A stretch of 64,000 nucleotides of DNA, taken from the NCBI RefSeq assembly GCF_031085295.1, contig NZ_JAVFWO010000003.1, forward strand, positions 434,001-498,000, read 5' to 3'. The DNA comes from Microbacterium psychrotolerans. Lineage in GTDB: Bacteria; Actinomycetota; Actinomycetes; Actinomycetales; Microbacteriaceae. Of this stretch, positions 16,968-25,208 are shown one piece after another. Below the pieces are notes generated by a model. The model saw only the letters and a list, made by a program, of their open reading frames with translations, was not told the DNA's origin and did not search any database. The translations under genes and the position numbers were made by a program. Within the stretch, counting starts at the first letter, position 1. Each line of letters begins with the position of its first letter.

Positions 16968-17643
16968 GGCACCGGTGCGGGTCGTGATCGTGGACGACCA
17001 CTCGATCTTCCGGTCCGGCCTGCGCGCCGACCTCGACGATTCGATCGAGGTCGTCGGCGAGGCGGGGGATGCCGCCTCCGCCGTGTCGGTGATCGAGGCG
17101 ACCCGGCCCGACGTCGTGCTGCTCGACGTGCACCTGCCGTCTGGACAGGGGGCCGCGGCGTCCGGTCCCGACGCGGCGGGCGGTGAAGCGGTGATCCGCG
17201 CTGCCGGACCCGTGCTGCCGACGACACGCTTCCTGGCGCTGAGCGTGTCGGATGCCGCGGAAGACGTGGTGCGGGTCATCCGCGCCGGCGCCCGCGGCTA
17301 CATCACGAAGGGGTCGTCCGGAGCCGAGGTCAGCCGCGCCGTCCGCGCCATCGCCGAGGGCGACGCCGTCTTCTCGCCGCGCCTCGCGGGCTTCGTGCTC
17401 GACGCCTTCGGCGCCGCCGTCGGCGAGACCGCCGCGACCAGCGACGAGCTCGACCGCCTGTCGGCGCGCGAGCAGGAGGTGATGCGGCTGATCGCCCGCG
17501 GCTACGCCTACAAGGAGGTGGCGGCCGAGCTGTTCATCTCGATGAAGACGGTCGAGTCGCACGTATCGGCCGTGCTGCGCAAGCTGCAGCTGTCGTCGCG
17601 CTACGAGCTGACGGCGTGGGCATCGGAGCGTCGCCTGCTCTGA
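16960..17643 (+). CDS. LuxR/NarL-family response regulator
   Basis: 227 aa. The receiver domain (about 5-125) has the acidic pair DD near residue 11 and the phospho-acceptor Asp in VVLLDVH (about 53). A GQGAAASGPDAAGG insertion (about 60-73) makes the receiver longer than usual. The C-terminal LuxR HTH (about 160-225; LSAREQEVMRLIARGYAYKEVAAEL) is intact. It overlaps the kinase gene by 8 bp, so the pair is coupled. It probably controls the divergent PspC-domain gene cluster. Targets are inferred only. Confidence 0.92.
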   Translation: MAEAPVRVVIVDDHSIFRSGLRADLDDSIEVVGEAGDAASAVSVIEATRPDVVLLDVHLPSGQGAAASGPDAAGGEAVIRAAGPVLPTTRFLALSVSDAAEDVVRVIRAGARGYITKGSSGAEVSRAVRAIAEGDAVFSPRLAGFVLDAFGAAVGETAATSDELDRLSAREQEVMRLIARGYAYKEVAAELFISMKTVESHVSAVLRKLQLSSRYELTAWASERRLL

Positions 17644-17733
17644 CCCCGACGGCGCGCGCCCGCGGCATCCATCTCCGCGTAGTCTGCCGATCGCGATGCG
17701 CGAGTGAAAGGTCGCCCCGCCCCTGTGCCCCGC

Positions 17734-19305
17734 TCAGTAGGCTGCCGCCACCACCCGATCGGCCTCATCCGGTTCGGTTGACTTCATCGCGACCGGATAC
17801 CGAAGGTGGGCGGGGATGGCCGCCGTAAGACGCTCGGTCACTCTCTTACCGCCACGCCAGTCGCGAGGGACGATCCCCATGCCTCCTCCGTTCGCGGTTG
17901 TGAGGTCCCATGCGCCGGTCGTCTGGTTCACGCCTGCCAACACCACCTCGTCCAGGCGTGCTTCCACCATGCTCTGCCCGGATATCACGTACGTGACTCG
18001 TTCGGCGTCCAGGATCAGTTGATGGCCCCGCAGTCCCCGGAACGGCTTCGGACTGACCAGGTCGACATCACGCTGCAGGAGCGCCCGCGCCATGCGAGTC
18101 CGGTTCATTCGCGCGTAGTGCCCTTCCGTCTGCGCGACCGGGTCCAGTCCGAGCGTCTCCGAGAGTGTTTCCAGCGTTGCCCGCGGGTCGGCGACTTCTC
18201 CGATAGTCAGGAGAATCGTGGGCAGCGCGGTCCGGATCGTCTCAGCGATGTCGGAGCCCGTGAGGGATCTCACGTCCGGCACGATCATGTCATCCGGATC
18301 GCGGTAGCCGCGGAGCACGGAAGCCGCCACGTCCACCAGTGCCTCGACGTGGGCCTGCGGGTCGGCGACGACCGTCTGCCAATCGGCCAGCACGACTCTC
18401 AGCAGCTCCGGATCCGGACCGTCGGCGGCGAGTGATCGCACGACGTCCATCGCCGCCACGGCGGCGCCCAGGATGTCGTCGGATGGCGGGTCGAGCGCGA
18501 ACAGCACCAGCCGCGAACTCGGATCGATGTCGACGACGTACGGCGTGACACTGTAGATCATCTTGCGGTCTGTGCGGAGAACCTGAGTCAGCGCTTCTCC
18601 CAGGACCGCCACCGAGGCCACAAGAGAGCTTCGATGATGGCTGCGCAGCACCATCGAGATGCCGATGGGCAGTCCCGGACTGACCGCCCAACCGGTCTGA
18701 CCTATGTCGCCGGCGTCACGGTCGCCGAGCGCTGATGTGGGCTGGGGGAGCGCCAGATCGAAGCCCTTGGGAAGTGGCGCTGAGGCCGTCAGTGTTGCGT
18801 TCTGCGAATGCAGCCATGTACCCGCGAACTCCAGAATCATCTCCCGGGTGTGAGACCGATGAGCAGGAGACCCGAGATCGATGAGGCCGAGTCCGCGAGA
18901 TCCGAAGCGATCGAGGAGATGCCCTCTGCCCGGGTATTCGTCGAGTTCTCCGAGCTCCGCCGCGATGATGCGACGTTGCGCCTCCACCTCCTCGACCGTT
19001 ACGGCATCGAGACCCCGCAAGGCTTGAGCGATCTGACCGAGGAAGTCGCAGACTTGCGACTGCTCGCCCTGCGCGAAGAACACGATCGCGTTATCGGTCG
19101 TCATCGCGTTCGTGAAGGCGCCGACGCGTCTCACGCGAGACATCACGACATGCTCGACCAGGTGCGCCACCCCTGCGATTCGCGGGGCTTCATCCCGTCT
19201 CCCGACTCCGAAGACGAGTGCCGCCGCGAACTGGGTCGGCGCGTCGATGCTGATCACAGGTACGCCGCTGGCGAGCGTCGTCCGCGAGTATGACGGGAGA
19301 TCCAC
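17734..19305 (-). CDS. M16-like zinc peptidase (insulinase family), single unit
   Basis: 523 aa from GTG 19305, chosen because AGGATGAG lies just upstream; the frame extends far further, but that part is only non-coding-strand shadow. The inverted zinc motif HLVEH is at residues 48-52 (HxxEH) and a third ligand candidate Glu sits near 117 (RRIIAAELGE), about 65 residues later, as in M16 enzymes. The rest shows the beta-alpha pattern of the paired M16 halves but low similarity. M16 proteins cleave peptides or presequences, and some act in bacteriocin or pilus maturation. No precursor peptide gene is evident nearby. It converges with the response regulator gene. Confidence 0.75.
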   Translation of the reverse strand: MDLPSYSRTTLASGVPVISIDAPTQFAAALVFGVGRRDEAPRIAGVAHLVEHVVMSRVRRVGAFTNAMTTDNAIVFFAQGEQSQVCDFLGQIAQALRGLDAVTVEEVEAQRRIIAAELGELDEYPGRGHLLDRFGSRGLGLIDLGSPAHRSHTREMILEFAGTWLHSQNATLTASAPLPKGFDLALPQPTSALGDRDAGDIGQTGWAVSPGLPIGISMVLRSHHRSSLVASVAVLGEALTQVLRTDRKMIYSVTPYVVDIDPSSRLVLFALDPPSDDILGAAVAAMDVVRSLAADGPDPELLRVVLADWQTVVADPQAHVEALVDVAASVLRGYRDPDDMIVPDVRSLTGSDIAETIRTALPTILLTIGEVADPRATLETLSETLGLDPVAQTEGHYARMNRTRMARALLQRDVDLVSPKPFRGLRGHQLILDAERVTYVISGQSMVEARLDEVVLAGVNQTTGAWDLTTANGGGMGIVPRDWRGGKRVTERLTAAIPAHLRYPVAMKSTEPDEADRVVAAAY

Positions 19306-19514
19306 GGTCTCATCCTGTCGGATTTGACCCGCAGTGTTCCGGGCCTGTGGAAAGCCGCGCGGAAGGGCTCGGCAGCCATCTGCGCGGCCGCGTCTACGCG
19401 GCCACCACTCCGCTGCGGATCGGCATCGGGTGTCCGACTCTGACGCCGGCCGCTGGTTCGGAGCATGGTCACTCGTCGGAGAAGGTGAGGATCGCGCGAC
19501 GTGGCCGGCATCTC

Positions 19515-19520
19515 TAGGCT
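19515..19520 (+). promoter_or_regulatory. Leaderless-type -10 (TAGGCT)
   Basis: TAGGCT, then 6 nt, then the GTG of the CHAD gene; no ribosome site is present. Confidence 0.55.
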
Positions 19521-19526
19521 CGGGAC

Positions 19527-20408
19527 GTGCGAAGACCGCAGGGGAGTCCGACGCTCGGCGAGGTGCTCGGGGAGATCGTGCGCCGCGCCGCGGACGAGGT
19601 CGATGCGACGTTGCCGGCCGCCGTCGCCGACGAGCCCGACGGTGTGCATCAGCACCGCGTGCGGGTGAGGCGCCTGCGCAGCGTGCTCGGCGGCTTCCGG
19701 GACGCGCTCGATGCCCGCGCCGCCGAGCGGGTGCGCGTGGCCTACGCGGAGTGGGGCCGCGAGCTCGGCGTCGTGCGCGACATCGAGGTGCGCGCCGAGG
19801 TCGCGGGCGAGATGATCGCGCGGGCGGGGGTCGACGATCCGGATGTGCAGCGGCGGCTCGTCGGCAGCGAGCAGGAGGCGTACGCGGTGGCTCATCGGCG
19901 GCTCGTGGAGCTCGCAGCCTCTCCGCGCGCCGAGGAGCGCGCTCGACTGCTGCGCGAGTTCGTGGAAGCGGCGAATCCCGTCGAGCCCCATCGCGAGGCC
20001 GCGGAGGTGCTGGTCGCAGCGGTCGCGAGACAGGCGCGTCGCGTGGAGAAGGCCGAGTCCCGCCTCGACGGCACGGATGCGCGATACCACGACCTCCGCA
20101 AGGCCGCACGTCGCATGCGCTACGTGGCGGAATCCGTCACGGATGCCGCTCCTGGGCTGGGCACGAACGAGATCGAGGCACTCGTCGAGGCCGGCGACGA
20201 CATCCACGATGCTCTCGGGGCGCACCGCGACACCACGCTGCTCGCGCAGCGGGTCGAGCACGAGGCAGTCCTCGCCGGACGCGCGGGGGAGCTGTCGCAC
20301 GCCTACGACAGGATCGCCGAGGTGGCCAGGGAGGAGGCCGCGCAACGCCTCGACGAGGTCCCGCAGGCGATGCGGCGACTGAAGGCCGCGGCATCCCGCC
20401 TTCCGTGA
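19527..20408 (+). CDS. CHAD-domain protein
   Basis: 293 aa, entirely helical, with the CHAD pattern of conserved His and basic residues: VHQHRVRVRRLRSVL (about 40-54) and, in the second half, YHDLRKAARRMRYVAE (about 189-204). CHAD domains bind inorganic polyphosphate and often occur beside CYTH triphosphatases; none is fused or adjacent here. The protein is cytosolic and Arg-rich on one face. The GTG start is set by the -10 TAGGCT 6 nt before it. It lies upstream of pcrA, in the same direction but with its own promoter. Confidence 0.9.
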   Translation: MRRPQGSPTLGEVLGEIVRRAADEVDATLPAAVADEPDGVHQHRVRVRRLRSVLGGFRDALDARAAERVRVAYAEWGRELGVVRDIEVRAEVAGEMIARAGVDDPDVQRRLVGSEQEAYAVAHRRLVELAASPRAEERARLLREFVEAANPVEPHREAAEVLVAAVARQARRVEKAESRLDGTDARYHDLRKAARRMRYVAESVTDAAPGLGTNEIEALVEAGDDIHDALGAHRDTTLLAQRVEHEAVLAGRAGELSHAYDRIAEVAREEAAQRLDEVPQAMRRLKAAASRLP

Positions 20409-20475
20409 GATAGGGCGGCTCACGTCTGCGGATGCGGGGCCGGCAGCCCGCCCGGCCGGTGTCGGCCGGGCGACC

Positions 20476-20481
20476 TAGACT
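20476..20481 (+). promoter_or_regulatory. -10 element (TAGACT) of pcrA
   Basis: TAGACT lies 9 nt before the ATG of the helicase gene, implying a leader of only a few bases. Confidence 0.5.
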
Positions 20482-20490
20482 TGGTGGGAC

Positions 20491-22968
20491 ATGACCGACG
20501 CCACTCCCACCGCGCCCGTTGCGGGGACCATAGGTCCGATCGTTCTCGACGGCGGCGCTGCGCCGCGCCCCGGCGCGCGCGCCGACGAGGACCTGCTCGA
20601 CGGACTCAACCCGCAGCAGCGCGAAGCCGTCACCTACCGCGGGCAGGCGCTGCTCATCGTGGCCGGTGCCGGCTCGGGCAAGACCAGTGTGCTCACGCGG
20701 CGCATCGCGTCGCTGCTGCGCAACCGCGAGGCATGGCCCAGCCAGATCCTGGCCATCACCTTCACGAACAAGGCCGCGGGCGAGATGCGCGAGCGCGTCG
20801 AGCACCTGGTCGGCGACTCGGCGCGCGGCATGTGGATCTCGACCTTCCACTCGGCGTGCGTGCGCATCCTTCGCCGTGAGGCCGAGCAGTTCGGGTTCAC
20901 GAAGTCGTTCACGATCTACGACTCGGGCGACTCCCGTGCGCTCATCAAGCGGCTCGTCAAGGAGCACGAGGCCGACGCCTTCGGGCTCACGCCGGCCGCG
21001 ACGCAGGGCAAGATCTCGAAGTTGAAGAACGAGCTGGCGGATGCCGAGTCCTACGCCCGCACCGCGAACATGAGCGATCCCGCCGAGCGGGTCTTCGTCG
21101 AGCTGTTCGCCGCCTACCAGCGCGAGCTGCAGCGGGCGAACGCGTTCGACTTCGACGACCTCATCGCACAGACGGTGTTCCTGTTCCGCGCCTTCCCGCA
21201 GGTGGCGGACGTGTACCGACGGCGGTTCCGGCACGTGCTCGTCGACGAGTACCAGGACACCAACCACGCGCAGTACGCGCTGATCCACGAGCTCACCCGC
21301 CCGCCCGGGTCGGATGCCGCACCCCTCGCCGGATCCGGCGGCATGATGATCTTCGAGGCCGAGCCGGCCGCCGAGGACGGCGCGTCGCTCACGGTCGTCG
21401 GCGACTCCGACCAGTCGATCTACGCGTTCCGTGGCGCCGACATCCGCAACATCAGCGAGTTCGAGAAGGACTATCCGGGCGCCAAGGTCGTGCTGCTCGA
21501 GCAGAACTACCGCTCGACGCAGAACATCCTGTCGGCCGCCAACGCCGTCATCAGCCACAACTTCGACCGCAAGGACAAGCGTCTGTGGACCGACGTCGGC
21601 GAGGGCGAGAAGATCATCGGCTTCACCGGCTACTCGCAGCACGACGAGGCGCAGTTCGTCGCCGACGAGATCGAGGCGCTGCGGCGGGCGGGCGTGGACT
21701 ACTCGCAGATGGCGGTGTTCTACCGCACCAACTCGCAGTCCCGTGCGCTGGAGGAGATCTTCATCCGCTCCGCGCTGCCGTACAAGATCATGGGCGGCAC
21801 CAAGTTCTACGAGCGCGCCGAGATCAAGGACGCGCTCGCGTACCTCGTGGCGGTCGCCAATCCCGCCGACGAGATGGCGATGCGCCGCATCATCAACCGG
21901 CCTCGACGTGGCATCGGCGATGTGACCATCGAGACCATCTCGCGATACGCCGTCGATCAGCAGATCACGTTCCGCGACGCGCTGGCCAACTCGTCGGCGC
22001 TCGGCGTCGGCCCCAAGATCCAGGCGGCGATCGCGCATCTCGACGCCGTCCTCGCCGAGGCGACGGAGATCATGCTGCCCGCGTCGGGCGAGCTCGCGCC
22101 GCCGACCGCCGTCGCCGACGGCCTGCAGCTGCTGCTGAACAAGAGCGGCTACTACGACGCGCTGCGTGCCAGCAAGGACGCGCAGGACGAGGCCCGCATC
22201 GAGAACCTCGACGAGATGGTCGCCGTGGCGCGTGAGTTCGCGCGCAACAACCCCGAGGGCACGCTCCTGGACTTCCTCACCGAGGTGGCGCTCGTGTCGG
22301 ATGCCGATGACCTCGAGGACGCCTCGGGCTCGGTGTCGCTGATGACCCTGCACACCGCCAAGGGCCTCGAATACGACGCGGTGTTCGTCACCGGTGTCGA
22401 GGAGGACCTCATCCCGCACCGCATCTCGGCGGGGGAGCCGGGCGGGCCGCAGGAGGAACGGCGGCTCTTCTACGTCGGCATCACCCGCGCTCGTCAGCGT
22501 CTCTACCTCTCACTGGCGATGACCCGCGCCCAGTTCGGCGAGGTCACGGTCGCGATGCCCAGCCGCTTCCTGCAGGAGATCCCGCTCGAGCTGCTGCACT
22601 GGCGACAGTCGCCGGGCGACGTCAACTCCCGCGGCGGCACCCAGTCGCGCGCGCTCAACGCCCGCCGCGGCGGCTTCGGAGGGTCGGGGTCTGGCTCAGG
22701 CAAACGCTACGGCGACGATCTCGTGCCGCTGGCGCGCCGCGAACCGACCGGCAATCTCGAGCGCTTCGCGAACAAGATCCCCTCCAAGGTGCGCGACAAC
22801 GGCGATCTCGAGCTGGCGCCGGGTGACCGCATCCGGCACGACGACTTCGGCGAGGGTCGAGTGGATGCCGTCACGGGCGAGGGCGCGAAGCGCGTGGCGC
22901 ACGTCCGCTTCGACGTGGCGGGGCCCAAGAAGCTGCTGATCAAGATCGCGCCGATCTCGAAGCTCTGA
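20491..22968 (+). CDS. pcrA: ATP-dependent DNA helicase PcrA/UvrD
   Basis: 825 aa superfamily 1A helicase. Walker A (motif I) VAGAGSGKTSVL is near 54-65, motif II DEYQDTNHAQY near 252-262, motif III GDSDQSIYAFRGA near 308-320, motif IV NYRS near 337, and motifs V and VI (TLHTAKGLEYDAVF, near 617-630, then YVGITRAR near 660) are all intact. A Gly/Ala-rich loop of about 30 residues between motifs II and III is typical of actinobacterial PcrA. The C-terminal part is Tudor-like and basic, known to bind RNA polymerase in PcrA. It unwinds DNA 3-prime to 5-prime in repair and in removing stalled replication or transcription complexes. Confidence 0.97.
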   Translation: MTDATPTAPVAGTIGPIVLDGGAAPRPGARADEDLLDGLNPQQREAVTYRGQALLIVAGAGSGKTSVLTRRIASLLRNREAWPSQILAITFTNKAAGEMRERVEHLVGDSARGMWISTFHSACVRILRREAEQFGFTKSFTIYDSGDSRALIKRLVKEHEADAFGLTPAATQGKISKLKNELADAESYARTANMSDPAERVFVELFAAYQRELQRANAFDFDDLIAQTVFLFRAFPQVADVYRRRFRHVLVDEYQDTNHAQYALIHELTRPPGSDAAPLAGSGGMMIFEAEPAAEDGASLTVVGDSDQSIYAFRGADIRNISEFEKDYPGAKVVLLEQNYRSTQNILSAANAVISHNFDRKDKRLWTDVGEGEKIIGFTGYSQHDEAQFVADEIEALRRAGVDYSQMAVFYRTNSQSRALEEIFIRSALPYKIMGGTKFYERAEIKDALAYLVAVANPADEMAMRRIINRPRRGIGDVTIETISRYAVDQQITFRDALANSSALGVGPKIQAAIAHLDAVLAEATEIMLPASGELAPPTAVADGLQLLLNKSGYYDALRASKDAQDEARIENLDEMVAVAREFARNNPEGTLLDFLTEVALVSDADDLEDASGSVSLMTLHTAKGLEYDAVFVTGVEEDLIPHRISAGEPGGPQEERRLFYVGITRARQRLYLSLAMTRAQFGEVTVAMPSRFLQEIPLELLHWRQSPGDVNSRGGTQSRALNARRGGFGGSGSGSGKRYGDDLVPLARREPTGNLERFANKIPSKVRDNGDLELAPGDRIRHDDFGEGRVDAVTGEGAKRVAHVRFDVAGPKKLLIKIAPISKL

Positions 22969-22980
22969 TCCTCCGGTGCG

Positions 22981-23451
22981 TCAGAACGTGACGCCGTCGC
23001 CGGCACAGGCGATGCTGGTCACGCCGGCGGGCGTGTTCACCGACATGCCGTAGCCGGCGTACGCGATGCTCGCGCCCGACGCGTTGCGTGCGGTGACCCA
23101 GCCGCTGGTGCGGGCGTTCGCGACGGAGCCCACGCTGGGCAGAGCCGCTGTGGACCACACCGAGCATCCCGCGAAGCTGAGCCGGCTTCCGGAACGGTTG
23201 GAACCCGAGTAGGCGCAGACGTAGCCGGTGCTGCAGGTGCCGACGCTGAGGACGGACTCGGCGGCGACGGTCAGGGTCATGCCCAGTCGCGGCCACTGCA
23301 CGGTCGACTCGTCGACGAGCACCCCGCCGGGCAGGGCGTCGAGGGCATGCGCGACGTCGGGGTCGAGGTCGGGCTCGGCGGCCGTCGCTGCCGCCGTCGG
23401 CGAGAGGGTCAGCGCCGCGGAGACCGCGGCGACGAGGAGCAGACGCCTCAT
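22981..23451 (-). CDS. Secreted I36-family peptidase-inhibitor-like protein
   Basis: 156 aa with a Sec signal peptide (basic start, hydrophobic core, cleavage after AAATAAA near residue 25). The mature part has the crystallin-like strand pattern of peptidase inhibitor family I36, with CSTGYVCAYSGSNRSG (about 87-102), FAGCSVWS (about 107-114) and Cys pairs for two disulphides. In Streptomyces, I36 proteins inhibit secreted metalloproteases. It is the last of three coupled genes (sigma factor, anti-sigma-like membrane protein, this protein), with an ATGA overlap. It may be the effector made when the sigma factor is active. The Met start is well placed. Confidence 0.8.
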   Translation of the reverse strand: MRRLLLVAAVSAALTLSPTAAATAAEPDLDPDVAHALDALPGGVLVDESTVQWPRLGMTLTVAAESVLSVGTCSTGYVCAYSGSNRSGSRLSFAGCSVWSTAALPSVGSVANARTSGWVTARNASGASIAYAGYGMSVNTPAGVTSIACAGDGVTF

Positions 23452-24455
23452 GGTGCGGCCTCCCAGAGCGTGTAGTTGGTGACGGTCCCCGTCGGGATCG
23501 GGAGCTGATCGGCCAGTCCGGTGTAGACGCCTTCGATGCCGATGATCCGACCGGTCTCAGTGGAGATGAGCACGATGCTGTCGAACCAGGGCGCCGCCTG
23601 CGACGTCGCCCGCAGCCCGATGGCGGGCCGTCCCGCGCGGTCGGTCGTCGTGCCTTCGACGGTGAGATCACCGTCTTGCTGGAGCACCTCCAGCATCGCG
23701 GCGTGGACGTCGTCCGGAACGGTCCAGGTGTCCAGCAGCGTGGTGACGCCCGTGAGGTGGTCCGCCGCTCCGGTCGTGGTCTCACCGTTCGAGAACGTGT
23801 TGAGGAGTGTCGTGAGCCGGGTCGGGTCGGTGTCGGGCGCCGTGGCGTCGCGGGGAGCGAACTCTCCGGGGTCGAAGCGCTCCTGCTCCATCACGGTGCC
23901 GGCGGTCGGCTTCGAGTCCGGAATCGGCGACCCGTCGGGACCATACGCAGTGCCGGCCGTGACGGTGAGCTCGCCGGACAGGTCCTCGGACCACACGAGG
24001 TGGCGATTCTCGGGGCGGATCGTCTTGAGGCCGTTGCTGCCGGCGTTCATGTAGATGTCGGCGAACCAGCCGATCGAGCTCGCCTCGCGCAGCGGCGCAG
24101 AGACGCCGGAGGGATCCTCGTGCTGTGTCGCGATCGCGTCGTCGACCACCTCCGCGACCGTGGCGTCGAGCGGCTCGAACGGGAGGGGTGGCGGGCCGTC
24201 GGCCGCCGCCGGAGGGGCGTGCACGCCGAACAGGGGGACGACGATCGCGATGGCGGCGACAGAGGCGACCGCCAGCGTCGACACGAGGATCGTGCGCCGA
24301 CGAGCGGGCCGGGAGCGCCGAGCGGGCGCGGCAGCCGCAGCCGCAGCCGCGATCTTCGCCCGTGCGCGCGCGACATCGATGCGGTCGTCGGTGAGATCGC
24401 TCGCCGGGTCGAGGGCGCGAAGCTCGGCCGCGATCTGCTCATCACTCCACCTCAA
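23448..24455 (-). CDS. Anti-sigma-like membrane protein (CU044_5270-type)
   Basis: 335 aa. A cytoplasmic N-terminus (about 1-55; MRWSDEQIAAELRALDPA, then an Ala-rich and Arg-rich stretch) leads to one membrane helix (about 55-75), and the rest is outside. That is the CU044_5270 family layout, which always lies next to ECF sigma genes. It lacks a visible zinc motif, so it would hold the sigma factor by another contact. The gene starts 14 bp before the end of the sigma gene. It is probably a membrane-bound anti-sigma factor sensing an external signal. Evidence is family plus operon. Confidence 0.78.
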   Translation of the reverse strand: MRWSDEQIAAELRALDPASDLTDDRIDVARARAKIAAAAAAAAPARRSRPARRRTILVSTLAVASVAAIAIVVPLFGVHAPPAAADGPPPLPFEPLDATVAEVVDDAIATQHEDPSGVSAPLREASSIGWFADIYMNAGSNGLKTIRPENRHLVWSEDLSGELTVTAGTAYGPDGSPIPDSKPTAGTVMEQERFDPGEFAPRDATAPDTDPTRLTTLLNTFSNGETTTGAADHLTGVTTLLDTWTVPDDVHAAMLEVLQQDGDLTVEGTTTDRAGRPAIGLRATSQAAPWFDSIVLISTETGRIIGIEGVYTGLADQLPIPTGTVTNYTLWEAAP

Positions 24456-24963
24456 CGGGGATCACTCTCCCTTCGGACGGCCGGTGTCCGGCACGCATCA
24501 GGAGGGTACGGAGGCGTTCTCGCGCACGGCTGCCGCGCTTCCAGACCGTCGGCAGCGAGACGCCGAGAGCAGTCGCGACGTCGGCGGGCGGCAGATCGTC
24601 GATATGCAGCATGACCAGCAGCTCGCGGTCGTGCGCGGTGAGCTCCGCCAGTGCGTCGACCAGCGCCGAGTGGTCGGTCTCGGGCGACTCCGCGACCGCC
24701 GTCGAGAGCGTCTGGAGCAGGCGCTGTTCGCGATCCCGTCGGCGGTAGGCGTCGCCGATCAGGTTGCGCGCGGTCCCGTACAGCCATCCTGCGTTGATGG
24801 TGGTGCGGTGCGACTGACCGAGCGCCCGCACGTAGCACTCGGCGGCGAGGTCCTCGGAGAGCTGCCGATCGCCGACCCGGCGGAACACGAACCGCACCAA
24901 CGACGGATAGTGCGCTGCGAACAGCGACTCCACGGTCGCCGTCGAGTCGGGGGAATCGGTCAC
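24442..24963 (-). CDS. ECF-type RNA polymerase sigma factor
   Basis: 173 aa from GTG 24963, with AAGGA upstream. Region 2 (about 12-80) includes FAAHYPSLVRFVFRRVGD and the -10 recognition helix AAECYVRALGQ, and region 4 (about 105-155) has PPADVATALGVSLPTVWKRGSRARERL. Length and lack of regions 1 and 3 mark a group IV (ECF) factor. It heads a three-gene coupled operon with an anti-sigma-like protein and an I36-like protein, and is divergent from the big repeat protein, which could be another target. No consensus promoter could be confirmed by eye. Confidence 0.9.
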   Translation of the reverse strand: MTDSPDSTATVESLFAAHYPSLVRFVFRRVGDRQLSEDLAAECYVRALGQSHRTTINAGWLYGTARNLIGDAYRRRDREQRLLQTLSTAVAESPETDHSALVDALAELTAHDRELLVMLHIDDLPPADVATALGVSLPTVWKRGSRARERLRTLLMRAGHRPSEGRVIPVEVE

Positions 24964-25208
24964 TCGAGGTCCTTACGGCTGAGCGATCAGCGTACGCACA
25001 ACACATCGGCCCTGCCGCACCGGACGCTCGTGGCGTATGGAGAATGCGCGGACGCCGTTATCGAATCGTGACGCTGGGGCGTCAGGATCCGAGTCGCTCA
25101 CACAACAACATGTTCAGGTGCGCCCGGATGACCGGTGGACACCGCAAGCGCTCCCGTCCTGGCCGGGGAAAGGTCAGAGCGTGGCAGCCGAAAAAGAAAG
25201 AAGGACCG

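Noticed and set aside
20137..22419. 760-codon minus-strand frame opposite pcrA
   Set aside because: All helicase motifs lie on the plus strand; the minus frame is a GC-rich shadow, rich in Arg, His and Val.
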